DNA of 64,000 bases from Pseudomonadales bacterium. Lineage in GTDB: Bacteria; Pseudomonadota; Gammaproteobacteria; Pseudomonadales; Azotimanducaceae. Shown one piece after another: positions 34,543 to 43,165 of this stretch (its first letter is position 1; each line of letters starts with the position of its first letter). Location of the stretch: positions 24,978-88,977 of the forward strand of contig JANQPF010000032.1 of NCBI GenBank assembly GCA_028285415.1, read 5' to 3'. The position numbers were made by a program, and so were the translations under genes. Below the pieces are notes generated by a model. That model was not told the origin of the DNA, did not search any database, and saw nothing but the letters and a program-made list of their open reading frames with translations.

Positions 34543-35514
34543 TTGAGCGAAGAAATCAGCAACGACACGCTGCTCGATCTGCATCGGCGCATGGTGCGCA
34601 TCCGCCGGTTCGAGGAAACGGCCGGCAAGATGATGGAGGACGGCAAGATTCCCGGCGCCCTGCATCTTTACGTCGGAGAAGAGGCCGTTGCCTCCGGTGT
34701 CATGGCCCATCTTTCGAACGACGATCAGATCACCTCCACCCACCGCGGCCACGGCCATCTCATCGCCAAGGGCGGCGAGTTCGACCGCATGTTCGCGGAG
34801 CTCTTCGGCCGCGAAACCGGCTATTGCAAAGGCAAAGGCGGCAGCATGCACATCTCCAACATGGAGCTCGGCATGCTCGGTGCCAACGGCATCGTCGGCG
34901 GCGGTCCGCCGATTGCCATGGGCGCGGGTTTCTCCAACAAGTTCCGCAAGACCAACAACGTCGCCTGCTGCTTCTTCGGCGACGGGGCGAGCAACGAAGG
35001 ATCCTTTCACGAGGCGGCCAACATGGCGGCGCTCTACAAGCTGCCCGTCGTTTTCGTTTGCGAAAACAACGGCTACGGTGAGTACACCCCGCAGGCCAAC
35101 CATCAGGCCATCGTCGACGTGGCAGACCGCGCTCCCGGTTATGGTATGCCGGGCGTGATCGTCGATGGCATGGACGTCATTGCTGTGTACGAAGCCGCCG
35201 GTGAAGCCATTGCGCGGGCGCGTGCCGGTGAAGGACCGACGCTCTTGGAATGCAAAACCTACCGCTACTACGACCACGTTGGCGTGCGCGGCATGGGCCT
35301 CAACTACCGTACCGACGAAGAGGTTGAAGAGTGGCAGAAAAAGGATCCGATCGACCAGTTCGAAGCGCGCCTCGCCGAACAGGGCATTCTGAGCGCAGGC
35401 GACGCCGGTAAAGTGCACGATGAGACGCTGGCTGAGATCGAAGCCGCGATCAAGTTTGCCGAGGACAGTCCTTATCCGGACCCGAGCGCCATCACCGAAG
35501 ACGTATACGCATAA
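34543..35514 (+). CDS. acoA: 2-oxo acid/acetoin dehydrogenase E1 component, alpha subunit
   Basis: A 323-residue thiamine-diphosphate enzyme alpha subunit. The ThDP motif GDG-x-n-NN is seen in 'CCFFGDGASNEGSFHEAANMAALYKLPVVFVCENNGYGEYT'; 'HRGHGHLIAKGG' and 'ETGYCKGKGGSMHISNMELGMLGANGIVGGG' are the usual E1-alpha anchors. With the beta subunit it decarboxylates a 2-oxo acid or cleaves acetoin and transfers the acyl group to lipoyl-E2. The presence of an acoX gene two places on suggests the acetoin dehydrogenase type. The start is TTG, with AGGGGG seven bases upstream. First gene of a seven-gene operon. Confidence 0.88.
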   Translation: MSEEISNDTLLDLHRRMVRIRRFEETAGKMMEDGKIPGALHLYVGEEAVASGVMAHLSNDDQITSTHRGHGHLIAKGGEFDRMFAELFGRETGYCKGKGGSMHISNMELGMLGANGIVGGGPPIAMGAGFSNKFRKTNNVACCFFGDGASNEGSFHEAANMAALYKLPVVFVCENNGYGEYTPQANHQAIVDVADRAPGYGMPGVIVDGMDVIAVYEAAGEAIARARAGEGPTLLECKTYRYYDHVGVRGMGLNYRTDEEVEEWQKKDPIDQFEARLAEQGILSAGDAGKVHDETLAEIEAAIKFAEDSPYPDPSAITEDVYA

Positions 35515-35525
35515 GGACACAGACA

Positions 35526-36527
35526 ATGGCTGAAGCAGAACAAATCAAACCACGTACCCTGCCCTACGTCTCGGCAATCGCCGAGGGCGTGCGCACCGTT
35601 ATGCAGGAACAACCCGACGCGTTTGTTGCCGGCGAAGACGTCGCGGGCGCCGGCGGCGTCTACGGCTACTACACCGGCATCCTGCAGGAGTTCGGGCCGG
35701 AACGCGTCTACGACACACCCATTTCCGAGGAAGGCATCGTGGGGCTCGGCGTGGGTGCCGCGGCAACCGGCTGCCGCCCCATCATCGACCTCATGTTCAT
35801 GGACTTTCTCGGCGAATGCATGGATGAGGTTGCCAATCAGCTGGCGAAGATGCGCTACATGTTCGGCGGCGCGGCAACCCTGCCGGTCACGATGCTGACC
35901 ATGGCCGGTGCGGGTGCAAGCCTTGCAGCACAGCACAGCCAGAGCCTCGAAGCGTGGATCTGCCATCTGCCCGGGCTCAAAGTGTGTATGCCCATCACAC
36001 CCTACGACGCCAAAGGGATGATCATCGCCGCCGCGCGGGATGACAATCCGGTCATCGTCGTGCTCAACAAGATGAGCCTTGCCGTGCAGGGTGAAGTGCC
36101 GGAAGAGTCCTACACCGTACCGCTCGGCGAGGCCAACGTTGTACGGCCCGGGTCCAACTACACCATCATCGCGTTCGGCCGGATGCTGACGGAAGCGCTG
36201 AAGGCGGCTGACAAGCTGAAGGAGCTTGGCGTTGACGCAGAGGTCATTGATCCGCGCACCCTGCAGCCGTTCGATACCGCAACGGTAGTCAACTCAGTGA
36301 AGAAAACCCACCGCGCGATGATTGTGCACGAAGCTGTGCGCTTCGGTGGCTTCGGCGGCGAGATCGCCGCGCAGATCCAGGAAGAAGCGTTCGACTATCT
36401 CGACGCGCCCGTGGCACGCGTTGGCGCTCCCTTCTCTCCTGTGCCCTTCAGCCCCGCGCTGGAACAGCACTACGTGCCCAACGCGGATCGCATCGTCGAA
36501 GAGGCAAAGAAGCAGCTGGGGCTTTAG
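35526..36527 (+). CDS. acoB: 2-oxo acid/acetoin dehydrogenase E1 component, beta subunit
   Basis: The 333-residue partner of the preceding gene. 'FVAGEDVAGAGGVYGYYTGILQEFGPERVYDTPISEEGIVGLGVGAAATGCRPIIDLMFMDFL' contains the catalytic-type Glu and the E1-beta core, and the C-terminal transketolase domain is visible as 'DAEVIDPRTLQPFDTATVVNSVKKTHRAMIVHEAVRFGGFGGEIAAQI'. It forms the alpha2beta2 E1 with AcoA. It starts 11 bases after the acoA stop behind a GGACACAGACA leader and is followed by acoX. Confidence 0.9.
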   Translation: MAEAEQIKPRTLPYVSAIAEGVRTVMQEQPDAFVAGEDVAGAGGVYGYYTGILQEFGPERVYDTPISEEGIVGLGVGAAATGCRPIIDLMFMDFLGECMDEVANQLAKMRYMFGGAATLPVTMLTMAGAGASLAAQHSQSLEAWICHLPGLKVCMPITPYDAKGMIIAAARDDNPVIVVLNKMSLAVQGEVPEESYTVPLGEANVVRPGSNYTIIAFGRMLTEALKAADKLKELGVDAEVIDPRTLQPFDTATVVNSVKKTHRAMIVHEAVRFGGFGGEIAAQIQEEAFDYLDAPVARVGAPFSPVPFSPALEQHYVPNADRIVEEAKKQLGL

Positions 36528-36554
36528 AGGCAGCGAGGACAGGGCACTAGCTCC

Positions 36555-37529
36555 ATGGGGAAAATTGGGCTGCTGGCAAATCCAGCGTCCGGCAAGGACG
36601 TGCGCCGCCTGGTGGCGCGCGCCTCGGTCTTCGACAACCAGGAAAAGCGGGCCATTGTCCGCCGCGTCATCGTGGGTGCGCTCGCCGCCGGCTGCCGTGA
36701 GTTCGTTTATCACAACGACGCGCACGGTATTGTCGAGCAGGCGCTGGAGGAAGTTGGCGGCGATGTCTGCGCTACCGCCGTCGATTCGACCCAGATGGGC
36801 AATGCGCTCGATACCATATCCGCGGCGCGGGCGCTGCGTGACGCCGCTTGTGACGTTGTGGTCACGCTGGGCGGCGACGGCACGAACCGGGCGTTCTGCC
36901 TGGGCTGGCCTGACGCACCGCTGTTGCCGATCAGCACCGGCACCAACAACGTGTTCCCCATGCTTACCGAAGCCACGACTGCCGGCGCTGCCGCCGGACT
37001 GGTCGCAACCGGGCGGATTGGTGACGGTTTCCTGAAGACCCAGAAGTGCATTCACGTGGCGGTTGAGGGCGAGCGGGACGACATGGCGCTGATCGACGCG
37101 CTTTTGAGCAACGAGCGATTTGTGGGTGCGCGTGCGCTCCTGAAACCGCATCAGTTTCGTTCTGCCCTCCTCACACGGGCAGACCCTGCGGCCACGGGCA
37201 TCACCGCCATTGGCGGTCTGATGCATCCCATCGACGCCGACGCCGACTCCGGCCTCTGGCTGGAATTTGGCGCCGGTGGCTCCACGGTCAACGCACCCAT
37301 CGCACCAGGACTTTACGAAGACGTTGATGTGACCGCATTTCAACCGCTCGCGCTGGAGCAGACCGTGCGCTGCTCCGGGCCCGGAGTACTGGCTTTCGAT
37401 GGAGAACGGGAGCGGACCCTGCAGCCCGACCAGGAGGCACGCCTGACCATCAACCGCGGCGGGCCGCGCGTGGTCAACGTACCCGCTGCTCTGCACAGGG
37501 CGGCTGAAATCGGCATCTTCAGGCGTTAG
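36555..37529 (+). CDS. acoX: AcoX-like NAD kinase-fold protein
   Basis: A 324-residue protein of the ATP-NAD/AcoX kinase family: 'GKIGLLANPASGKDVRRLVARASVFDNQEKRAIVRRVIVGALAAG' and 'DVVVTLGGDGTNRAFCLGWPDAPLLPISTGTNNVFP' (GGDGTNR is the kinase nucleotide loop). AcoX is encoded with acetoin dehydrogenase genes in several bacteria, and its exact role is still unclear. Its presence between E1-beta and E2 is the best clue that this complex is of the acetoin type rather than pyruvate or branched-chain type. The order here (A-B-X-C) differs from the X-A-B-C order known in Cupriavidus. Confidence 0.88.
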   Translation: MGKIGLLANPASGKDVRRLVARASVFDNQEKRAIVRRVIVGALAAGCREFVYHNDAHGIVEQALEEVGGDVCATAVDSTQMGNALDTISAARALRDAACDVVVTLGGDGTNRAFCLGWPDAPLLPISTGTNNVFPMLTEATTAGAAAGLVATGRIGDGFLKTQKCIHVAVEGERDDMALIDALLSNERFVGARALLKPHQFRSALLTRADPAATGITAIGGLMHPIDADADSGLWLEFGAGGSTVNAPIAPGLYEDVDVTAFQPLALEQTVRCSGPGVLAFDGERERTLQPDQEARLTINRGGPRVVNVPAALHRAAEIGIFRR

Positions 37530-37583
37530 GATCAAAACAGGCGCTGTCGACTGCGGCGCCGCCAAAGAGAAAAAGAGACACAC

Positions 37584-38921
37584 ATGGCAACCGAAATCTA
37601 TCTCGTCAAAGTTGGGATGAACATGACCGAAGGGGTCGTGGAAGAGTGGTACATCGCCGATGGCGCCCGCGTAGAAAAAGGTGAGCTCCTGTACCGTCTC
37701 GAAACCGAGAAGGTGAATCTCGACGTCGACGCTGAAGCCTCAGGCACCGTGAAACACCTTGTGGGCGAAGGGATTACGATGGAACCCGGTGACGTTGTCG
37801 GTTACATCTTCGCCGACGGCGAGACCATTCCAGATGATCTGTCGACGCTCGGTGGCGGCACACCGGCAGCGGTCGAAAGTGAAGCGGCACCTGCGCCCGC
37901 GGCCGCCGCTCCCGTTGCTGTTTCCAGCGTCAGCGCCGAAGGACGGATCCTCTCTTCCCCCGCCGCCCGGCGTCTGGCCGGTGAACTCGGCGTCGACTAC
38001 ACGAGCCTCTCCGGCAGCGGACCCGGTGGCCGCATTGTCGAAGCAGACGTTCAGGCCGCTGCGGACGGCGCAGCTCAAGCCGGCGGACCCAGCTCACCCA
38101 TGGCCCGCAAACTCGCACGCGAGCTGGGCGTCGACCTTGCCACGGTCACGGGTACCGGTCCCGGCGGTCGTATCACCAAAGAAGATGTCGAAAAGGCGGC
38201 CAGCGCACCGGCGCCCGCAGCAGCGCCGGTTGCAGCAGCGGGCAGCGTACCCGTACGCGGCATGCGCAAGACCATTGCCGAGCGCATGCACGAGAGCCTC
38301 AAGTCCATGGCGCAGCTCACGATGGACATGGACGTCAACATGGATGATGCGATCAAGCTGCGCAATCAGCTCGTGGAGGAATGGGCGGACGAAGGTGTCA
38401 AACCGACCTATACCGACCTCGTCATCCGCGCGGTCGCCCGGGCACTGGCAAAACACTCCCTCATGAACGCGTCCTGGGGAGATAAAGAAATTACGCTGCA
38501 CGGCGACATTCATATCGGCATGGCGGTAGCCCTCGAAGAAGGCCTGATTGTCCCAGTCATCCGGGATACGGGCTCTATCTCCATGAAGTCCCTTGCGGAA
38601 GAATCGAGCCGTCTGGCAGCGGACGCCCGGGCCGGCACCGTTTCCCTGGACGACATGCAGGGAGGCACGTTCACGGTGTCAGCGCTGGGTATGTTCGGTG
38701 TAGACGCCTTTACACCCATCATCAACGCGCCCCAGGCCGGCATTCTCGGCGTCAATCGTATCCGCGACGACGTCTCCTGGGACGGCGATCGTCCAGTGAA
38801 AACCCAGGTCATGCGTCTGTCGCTGACCTGGGATCATCGCGTACTGGACGGCGGTCCGGCCGCGCTTTTCCTCGCGGAGGTCAAGAACCTGCTGGAAGCG
38901 CCTTACCGACTGCTGCTCTAA
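37584..38921 (+). CDS. acoC: dihydrolipoamide acyltransferase E2 with two peripheral-subunit-binding domains
   Basis: A 445-residue E2. One lipoyl domain (1-80) with the lipoylation lysine Lys43 in 'ETEKVNLDV', an Ala/Pro linker (93-118), a first peripheral-subunit-binding domain (121-157, 'SSPAARRLAGELGVDYTSLSGSGPGGRI'), a second one (170-205, 'SSPMARKLARELGVDLATVTGTGPGGRI'), another Ala/Pro linker, and the catalytic domain (about 220-445) ending with DHRVLDGG. It takes the acyl group from E1 and passes it to CoA. Tandem binding domains are unusual. No E3 (lipoamide dehydrogenase) gene lies in the window, so a general E3 must serve. Confidence 0.92.
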   Translation: MATEIYLVKVGMNMTEGVVEEWYIADGARVEKGELLYRLETEKVNLDVDAEASGTVKHLVGEGITMEPGDVVGYIFADGETIPDDLSTLGGGTPAAVESEAAPAPAAAAPVAVSSVSAEGRILSSPAARRLAGELGVDYTSLSGSGPGGRIVEADVQAAADGAAQAGGPSSPMARKLARELGVDLATVTGTGPGGRITKEDVEKAASAPAPAAAPVAAAGSVPVRGMRKTIAERMHESLKSMAQLTMDMDVNMDDAIKLRNQLVEEWADEGVKPTYTDLVIRAVARALAKHSLMNASWGDKEITLHGDIHIGMAVALEEGLIVPVIRDTGSISMKSLAEESSRLAADARAGTVSLDDMQGGTFTVSALGMFGVDAFTPIINAPQAGILGVNRIRDDVSWDGDRPVKTQVMRLSLTWDHRVLDGGPAALFLAEVKNLLEAPYRLLL

Positions 38922-38937
38922 CTGGATTGGACGCACT

Positions 38938-39801
38938 ATGAAGGTCGAACCGCTTACACCCGTCATCGGCGCCGAGGTCAGCGGAGTCGACCTGACCGCG
39001 CTCAGCGAAGCCGAGTTCGATTGGCTGCACGAGCTTTTTGTCCTGCACAGCGTCCTCTTTTTCCGCGACCAGCCACGTCTCGAACCTGCAGCCCAGGTGG
39101 CGTTCGCCAGACGCTTCGGGCCGCTGCACGCTCACCCGGCAGCACCGACTCTCGAGGGACACCCTGAAGTATTCGTCATCCACGCGCACGCCGAATCGAA
39201 AGTCGCCAATGGCAACGGCTGGCACACGGATGTCTCCTGCGACGCGGAGCCGCCGTTGGCAACAATGCTGCAGCTGCACGAGCTGCCACCGAGCGGCGGC
39301 GACACGCTGTTTGCCTGCATGTATGCCGCGTTCGAAACTTTGTCAGCCAGCATGCAGGAGTGGCTCATGACCCTTGGCGCGCATCACGAATCAGAACACA
39401 TTTACCGGGGACGCTATGCCGATCGCGGCGTGGACGACAGCACTCGCACCTACCCCCGGGCGCTGCACCCGATCGTCCGCACACATCCGCAATCCCGGCG
39501 CCAGGCGCTGTACGTCAATCCGAGCTTTACGACGCGCATCGAAGGCCTTTCACCGCAGGAAAGCAATGCCGTCCTGCAGATGCTTTTCGAGCACCAGCAG
39601 AGAGCCGAGTTTCAGGTGCGCTTCCGCTGGACGCCGAACGCCGTGGCGATCTGGGACAACCGCTGCACGCAGCATTTTGCGCTGTGGGATTACTGGCCGG
39701 AAACCCGCAAGGGTCACCGGGTCACGGTCAAAGGTGAGGCGCCGTATCTCGACCCACAACCACCCGTGCAGAAACGCATGAGACTATCGAGGACGTTATG
39801 A
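38938..39801 (+). CDS. TauD/TfdA family iron/2-oxoglutarate-dependent dioxygenase
   Basis: A 287-residue protein with the double-stranded beta-helix of TauD/TfdA. The iron triad is His96-x-Asp98 in 'GNGWHTDVS' and His246 in 'NRCTQHFALWDYW'; Arg261 in 'GHRVTV' would bind 2-oxoglutarate. 'EPLTPVIGAEVSGVDLTALSEAEFDWLHELFVLHSVLFFRDQ' is the standard N-terminus. It hydroxylates a small organic substrate with O2 and 2-oxoglutarate, releasing succinate; in this family that can free sulfite, aryl or amine groups. Fifth gene of the E1-E2 operon; its stop overlaps the next start as ATGA. Confidence 0.9.
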   Translation: MKVEPLTPVIGAEVSGVDLTALSEAEFDWLHELFVLHSVLFFRDQPRLEPAAQVAFARRFGPLHAHPAAPTLEGHPEVFVIHAHAESKVANGNGWHTDVSCDAEPPLATMLQLHELPPSGGDTLFACMYAAFETLSASMQEWLMTLGAHHESEHIYRGRYADRGVDDSTRTYPRALHPIVRTHPQSRRQALYVNPSFTTRIEGLSPQESNAVLQMLFEHQQRAEFQVRFRWTPNAVAIWDNRCTQHFALWDYWPETRKGHRVTVKGEAPYLDPQPPVQKRMRLSRTL

Positions 39802-41069
39802 GCTCAATTCTATGGCGATCAGGCCTCTGGCTGACGTTGCTGGCTACCTGGGGTCTCGCCGTTGCAGACCCGGTGTACATCACAACCGGGCAGCTCCTTG
39901 ACGTTGCGAGTGGTGAGGTCAAGACCGGCCAGGTGATCGTCGTTGCCGGTGAGCGCATCGATGCCGTCGGCGAGCTGGCGATCCCACCGGACGCAACCCT
40001 GATCGATCTCAGCGACAAATTTGTGCTGCCCGGAGTCATGGACATGCACACCCACGTCGCGAGAAATCTCGACAGAACTTACTTTTCGGGCCTCTTTCAA
40101 TCGCCGCACCGGGGTACGATCGGCGGCGTCGTCAACATCGAGCGCACGCTCCTTGCGGGATTCACGACCATCCGTAACGTCGGTGCGTACGACTACCAGG
40201 ACGTTGCGCTGCGCAACGCCGTAAACGCCGGTGAAATCCCGGGCCCAAGAATGGCAGTCTCGGGACCTGCACTCGGCATCACCGGCGGTCATTGCGACAG
40301 CAATGCCTTGAACCACGCCTTTGCGCAGCGCAATCAGGGCGTGGCCGACGGGCCCTGGGCCGCACGGGAGATGGTCCGCAAGAACGTGAAGTACGGCGTC
40401 GACCTGATCAAATTCTGCGCGACGGGCGGTGTCTTTTCCAAAGGAACAAAACTCGGACAACGCCAGTACACCTTCGAAGAAATGCAGGCAATCGTCGATG
40501 AGGCGCACACTCACGGGCGCAAAGTTGCCGCCCATGCCCACGGGACCGAGGGCATCAAGTTTGCCATCCGCGCCGGCGTCGACTCGGTGGAGCACGCAAG
40601 CTACCTCGACAAAGAAGCCATCAGACTCGCCAGGCAGCACGGCACGGCGCTGTCGATGGACATCTACAATACCGAGTACACCTTGAGCCAGGGCGTGAAG
40701 AACGGCGTGCCCGAGGAAAACCTCAACAAGGAACGCGAAGTGGGCAGCGTCCAGCGCGAGAGTTTTCGTCAGGCCGTGGCGGCTGGCGTCAATGTGGTCT
40801 TCGGCTCAGACGCTGGTATTTATCCGCACGGCGAGAACGGCAAACAGTTCGCCCGTATGGTGCGCTTCGGCATGACACCGTTGCAGGCACTACAGGCTGC
40901 CACCATCAAAACCGCGGCGCTCCTCGACTGGGAAGACCGGGTTGGTCGGATACAACCGGGACTTTACGCGGACATCATTGCTGTCGATGCCAACCCCCTC
41001 GACGACATTCGTGAAATGGAGCGCGTGACCTTCGTCATGAAAGGCGGCGAGGTCTACAAACATGAATAA
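39798..41069 (+). CDS. exported metal-dependent amidohydrolase
   Basis: A 423-residue amidohydrolase-superfamily protein with an N-terminal signal sequence (hydrophobic 'SILWRSGLWLTLLATWGLAVA'). The metal-binding residues are seen in 'GVMDMHTHVARN' (HxH), the carbamylated-lysine-type 'DLIKFCATGGVFSKG', 'KVAAHAHGTEGIKFAIRAGVDSVEHASYLD' (two His) and the catalytic Asp in 'VVFGSDAGIYPHGEN'. It resembles prolidase/Xaa-Pro- and Sgx-type peptidic amidohydrolases. It would act in the periplasm on an amide, peptide or ester. The start overlaps the dioxygenase stop; GAGGA lies four bases upstream. Confidence 0.88.
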   Translation: MSSILWRSGLWLTLLATWGLAVADPVYITTGQLLDVASGEVKTGQVIVVAGERIDAVGELAIPPDATLIDLSDKFVLPGVMDMHTHVARNLDRTYFSGLFQSPHRGTIGGVVNIERTLLAGFTTIRNVGAYDYQDVALRNAVNAGEIPGPRMAVSGPALGITGGHCDSNALNHAFAQRNQGVADGPWAAREMVRKNVKYGVDLIKFCATGGVFSKGTKLGQRQYTFEEMQAIVDEAHTHGRKVAAHAHGTEGIKFAIRAGVDSVEHASYLDKEAIRLARQHGTALSMDIYNTEYTLSQGVKNGVPEENLNKEREVGSVQRESFRQAVAAGVNVVFGSDAGIYPHGENGKQFARMVRFGMTPLQALQAATIKTAALLDWEDRVGRIQPGLYADIIAVDANPLDDIREMERVTFVMKGGEVYKHE

Positions 41070-42693
41070 GGCAGCCGGCGCGCTCGTCGCAGCGCTCGGC
41101 GCTAGCTTCGGCTATGCGGCCGAACCCGTGGACCTGCTCCTGCACGGCGGCCATATTGTGGTTCTCGACGAGGCAGACAGCCGGGCATCGGCAATGGCTG
41201 TCCGTGATGGCAAAGTCATCGCTATCGGCGGCAAAGACCTGCTGCAGTCATATACCGCCGAGCAGCAGCTGCACCTCAACGGTCGAACCGTGATGCCGGG
41301 CTTCAATGACACCCATGTGCATATCTCGGGCAAACCGCGTTACTACATCGATCTGACCAAGGTCACCTCGGTCGCGGAAATCAAAGCGCTGGTCGAGGCC
41401 AAGCGGGATGAGCTTGCACCCGGCAGCTGGATCACAGGCTACGGCTGGTCCGAGGACGCGCTCGCTGAGCAGCGTCGCCCGCTCATCACCGACCTCGACG
41501 CGGCGGCACCCGACAATCCGGTCATGCTGACCCGGGCTGGTGCACACAGCGCCGTCTTTTCCTCGAAAGCCCTCGCGCTTGCCGGCATCACGGCAGACAC
41601 GCCGAACCCGGCAGGCGGAATCATCGAAAAGGATGCACACGGCGAACTCAACGGCATTATCCGCGAGCGCCACCAGCTCGTCGGCAGGCTGGTGCCACCC
41701 GCACCTCCTGAAGAAATACGCGCAAGCCTGATCAAAGAGCTGCAGGCGCTCTTTGCGCTTGGCATCACGTCGATCACCGAGGCGATGACCACAATCGACT
41801 ACTATCCGGAGTGGCAGCGGGTCTATGCGGAGAATCCCGGCGTGCTGCCTCGCGCGTCCGTACAGGTTGCCTACGTCGGGCGCGAACGAATGGCGGCCTT
41901 CGGCCGGAAAACGGGTGACGGTGACGACCATCTCAAAGTCGGCCCCATCAAGATTTTCGTCGATGGCGGCTTTACCGGGCCCGCAGCCTACACGAAGGCG
42001 CCTTACAAAGGCGAAGATACCTATCGTGGCCATCTCAACATCACCGAAGCGGAGCTCGAGCGTGTGGTACGGGCCGCGCACGGCGACGGCTGGCAGATGG
42101 GAATCCACGCCATCGGGGACGCCGCCATCGAGTTAGCCGTTGACGTCCTGGCAAACACGCTGGACCAGAAGCCGCGAACCGATCACCGCCATTACCTGAA
42201 CCACTTCACCATCATGCCCGCCACGGCCACCATGGAAAAAATGGCCGCCTACGGTATTGCCATCACCCAGCAGCCGAACTTCATGTACACCCTCGAAGGC
42301 AGGTACACCACCTATCTCGATGGCAAACGCCTGGAACACAACAATCCGATGGCGACGCCAATGAAACATGGCATCCACGTTGCCATATCGAGCGACATCC
42401 TGCCGTTGGGTCCATGGGTCGGCGTGTATGCCGCGACCACACGTAAAGGCAGCTCCGGGCGGGTCTTTGGTGCCGCAGAGAAGATCAGCCGGTTCGAAGC
42501 GCTCCGGGCGTACACCCATCTCGGCGCCTGGCTGACGCGGGAAGAGGCGCGCAAGGGCACGCTGGAGCCAGGCATGCTCGCCGACTTCATCGTGCTGTCC
42601 GCCAATCCCATGGCCGTGGCGGACAACGCGTTACTGGGTATGCAGACTGAGGCGACCTATCTTGGTGGCCAGCAGGTGTGGTCACGGGAGTAG
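41062..42693 (+). CDS. amidohydrolase of the YtcJ/AmdHyd-3 type, probably exported
   Basis: A 543-residue protein with an N-terminal hydrophobic signal-like stretch (AAGALVAALGASFGYAAEP) and the YtcJ-type amidohydrolase core: 'DLLLHGGHIVVLDEADSRASAMAVRDGKVIAIG', 'MPGFNDTHVHISGKPRYYIDLT' (HxH), 'KIFVDGGFTGPAAYTKAPYKG', 'MGIHAIGDAAIELAVDVL', 'HFTIMPATATMEKMAAYGIAITQQPNFMY' and 'ISSDILPLGPWVG' (catalytic Asp). Length is normal for the family. It overlaps the preceding amidohydrolase gene by 8 bases, so the two are co-translated; a two-step extracytoplasmic hydrolysis is a reasonable but unproven idea. Last gene of the operon; converges with the thioesterase gene. Confidence 0.88.
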   Translation: MNKAAGALVAALGASFGYAAEPVDLLLHGGHIVVLDEADSRASAMAVRDGKVIAIGGKDLLQSYTAEQQLHLNGRTVMPGFNDTHVHISGKPRYYIDLTKVTSVAEIKALVEAKRDELAPGSWITGYGWSEDALAEQRRPLITDLDAAAPDNPVMLTRAGAHSAVFSSKALALAGITADTPNPAGGIIEKDAHGELNGIIRERHQLVGRLVPPAPPEEIRASLIKELQALFALGITSITEAMTTIDYYPEWQRVYAENPGVLPRASVQVAYVGRERMAAFGRKTGDGDDHLKVGPIKIFVDGGFTGPAAYTKAPYKGEDTYRGHLNITEAELERVVRAAHGDGWQMGIHAIGDAAIELAVDVLANTLDQKPRTDHRHYLNHFTIMPATATMEKMAAYGIAITQQPNFMYTLEGRYTTYLDGKRLEHNNPMATPMKHGIHVAISSDILPLGPWVGVYAATTRKGSSGRVFGAAEKISRFEALRAYTHLGAWLTREEARKGTLEPGMLADFIVLSANPMAVADNALLGMQTEATYLGGQQVWSRE

Positions 42694-42697
42694 CGGG

Positions 42698-43144
42698 CTA
42701 GGCGCTCAACGTATTCTGATAGGCCGCATCAAATTCCGGCGGCATGCGCACCGGCCGGCCCGTGTCGAGATTGATGCAGACGAAGTCCACACGGCCTCGC
42801 ACGAGCGTCGTCAGGGTCTCGGCGTTGATGATCTGATACACCCGCGTGGCCTTCAGGCGGTTTTTGTCAGCCATCCAGTTACCCACCAGCAGCCGGTCAC
42901 CCTCGTACGCGGAGGCGAGCAGATCGAGATGGATCGTGCGTACCGCCATCCCGCGACGCAAAGTCACGCAGCGCTCCTCGGGCAGACCCACCGCGGCAGA
43001 GTGCGCCCACGCGCACTCCGTCAACCACCGCAGATAGACCGTGTTGTTGGCGTGCCCGAACCCGTCGATATCGCTCGCAACGACGTCAATTTCGATAAAA
43101 AACGGGCTGGTGTGATCCCAGGGAATGTCGTCTCGTTCAGCCAT
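42698..43144 (-). CDS. acyl-CoA thioesterase, 4-hydroxybenzoyl-CoA thioesterase type
   Basis: A 148-residue hotdog protein. 'ASDIDGFGHANNTVYLRWLTECAWAHSAAVG' has the D-x-x-G-H-x-N-N signature of the 4HBT/YbgC group, with the catalytic Asp in DIDGFGH. The rest ('MAVRTIHLDLLASAYEGDRLLVGNWM', 'YQIINAETLTTLVRGRVDFVCINLDTGRPVRMPPEF') fits the family. It hydrolyses an acyl-CoA. It is the last gene of the liv operon, 21 bases after livK, and so should act on or protect against the CoA esters made by the ligase in that operon. Confidence 0.87.
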   Translation of the reverse strand: MAERDDIPWDHTSPFFIEIDVVASDIDGFGHANNTVYLRWLTECAWAHSAAVGLPEERCVTLRRGMAVRTIHLDLLASAYEGDRLLVGNWMADKNRLKATRVYQIINAETLTTLVRGRVDFVCINLDTGRPVRMPPEFDAAYQNTLSA

Positions 43145-43165
43145 ATGCGGGGAGCACGCTTCCGA

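Noticed and set aside
36294..37583. 429-codon open frame on the minus strand opposite acoX
   Set aside because: Antisense to a well-supported gene in an operon, and its translation shows no recognisable fold.
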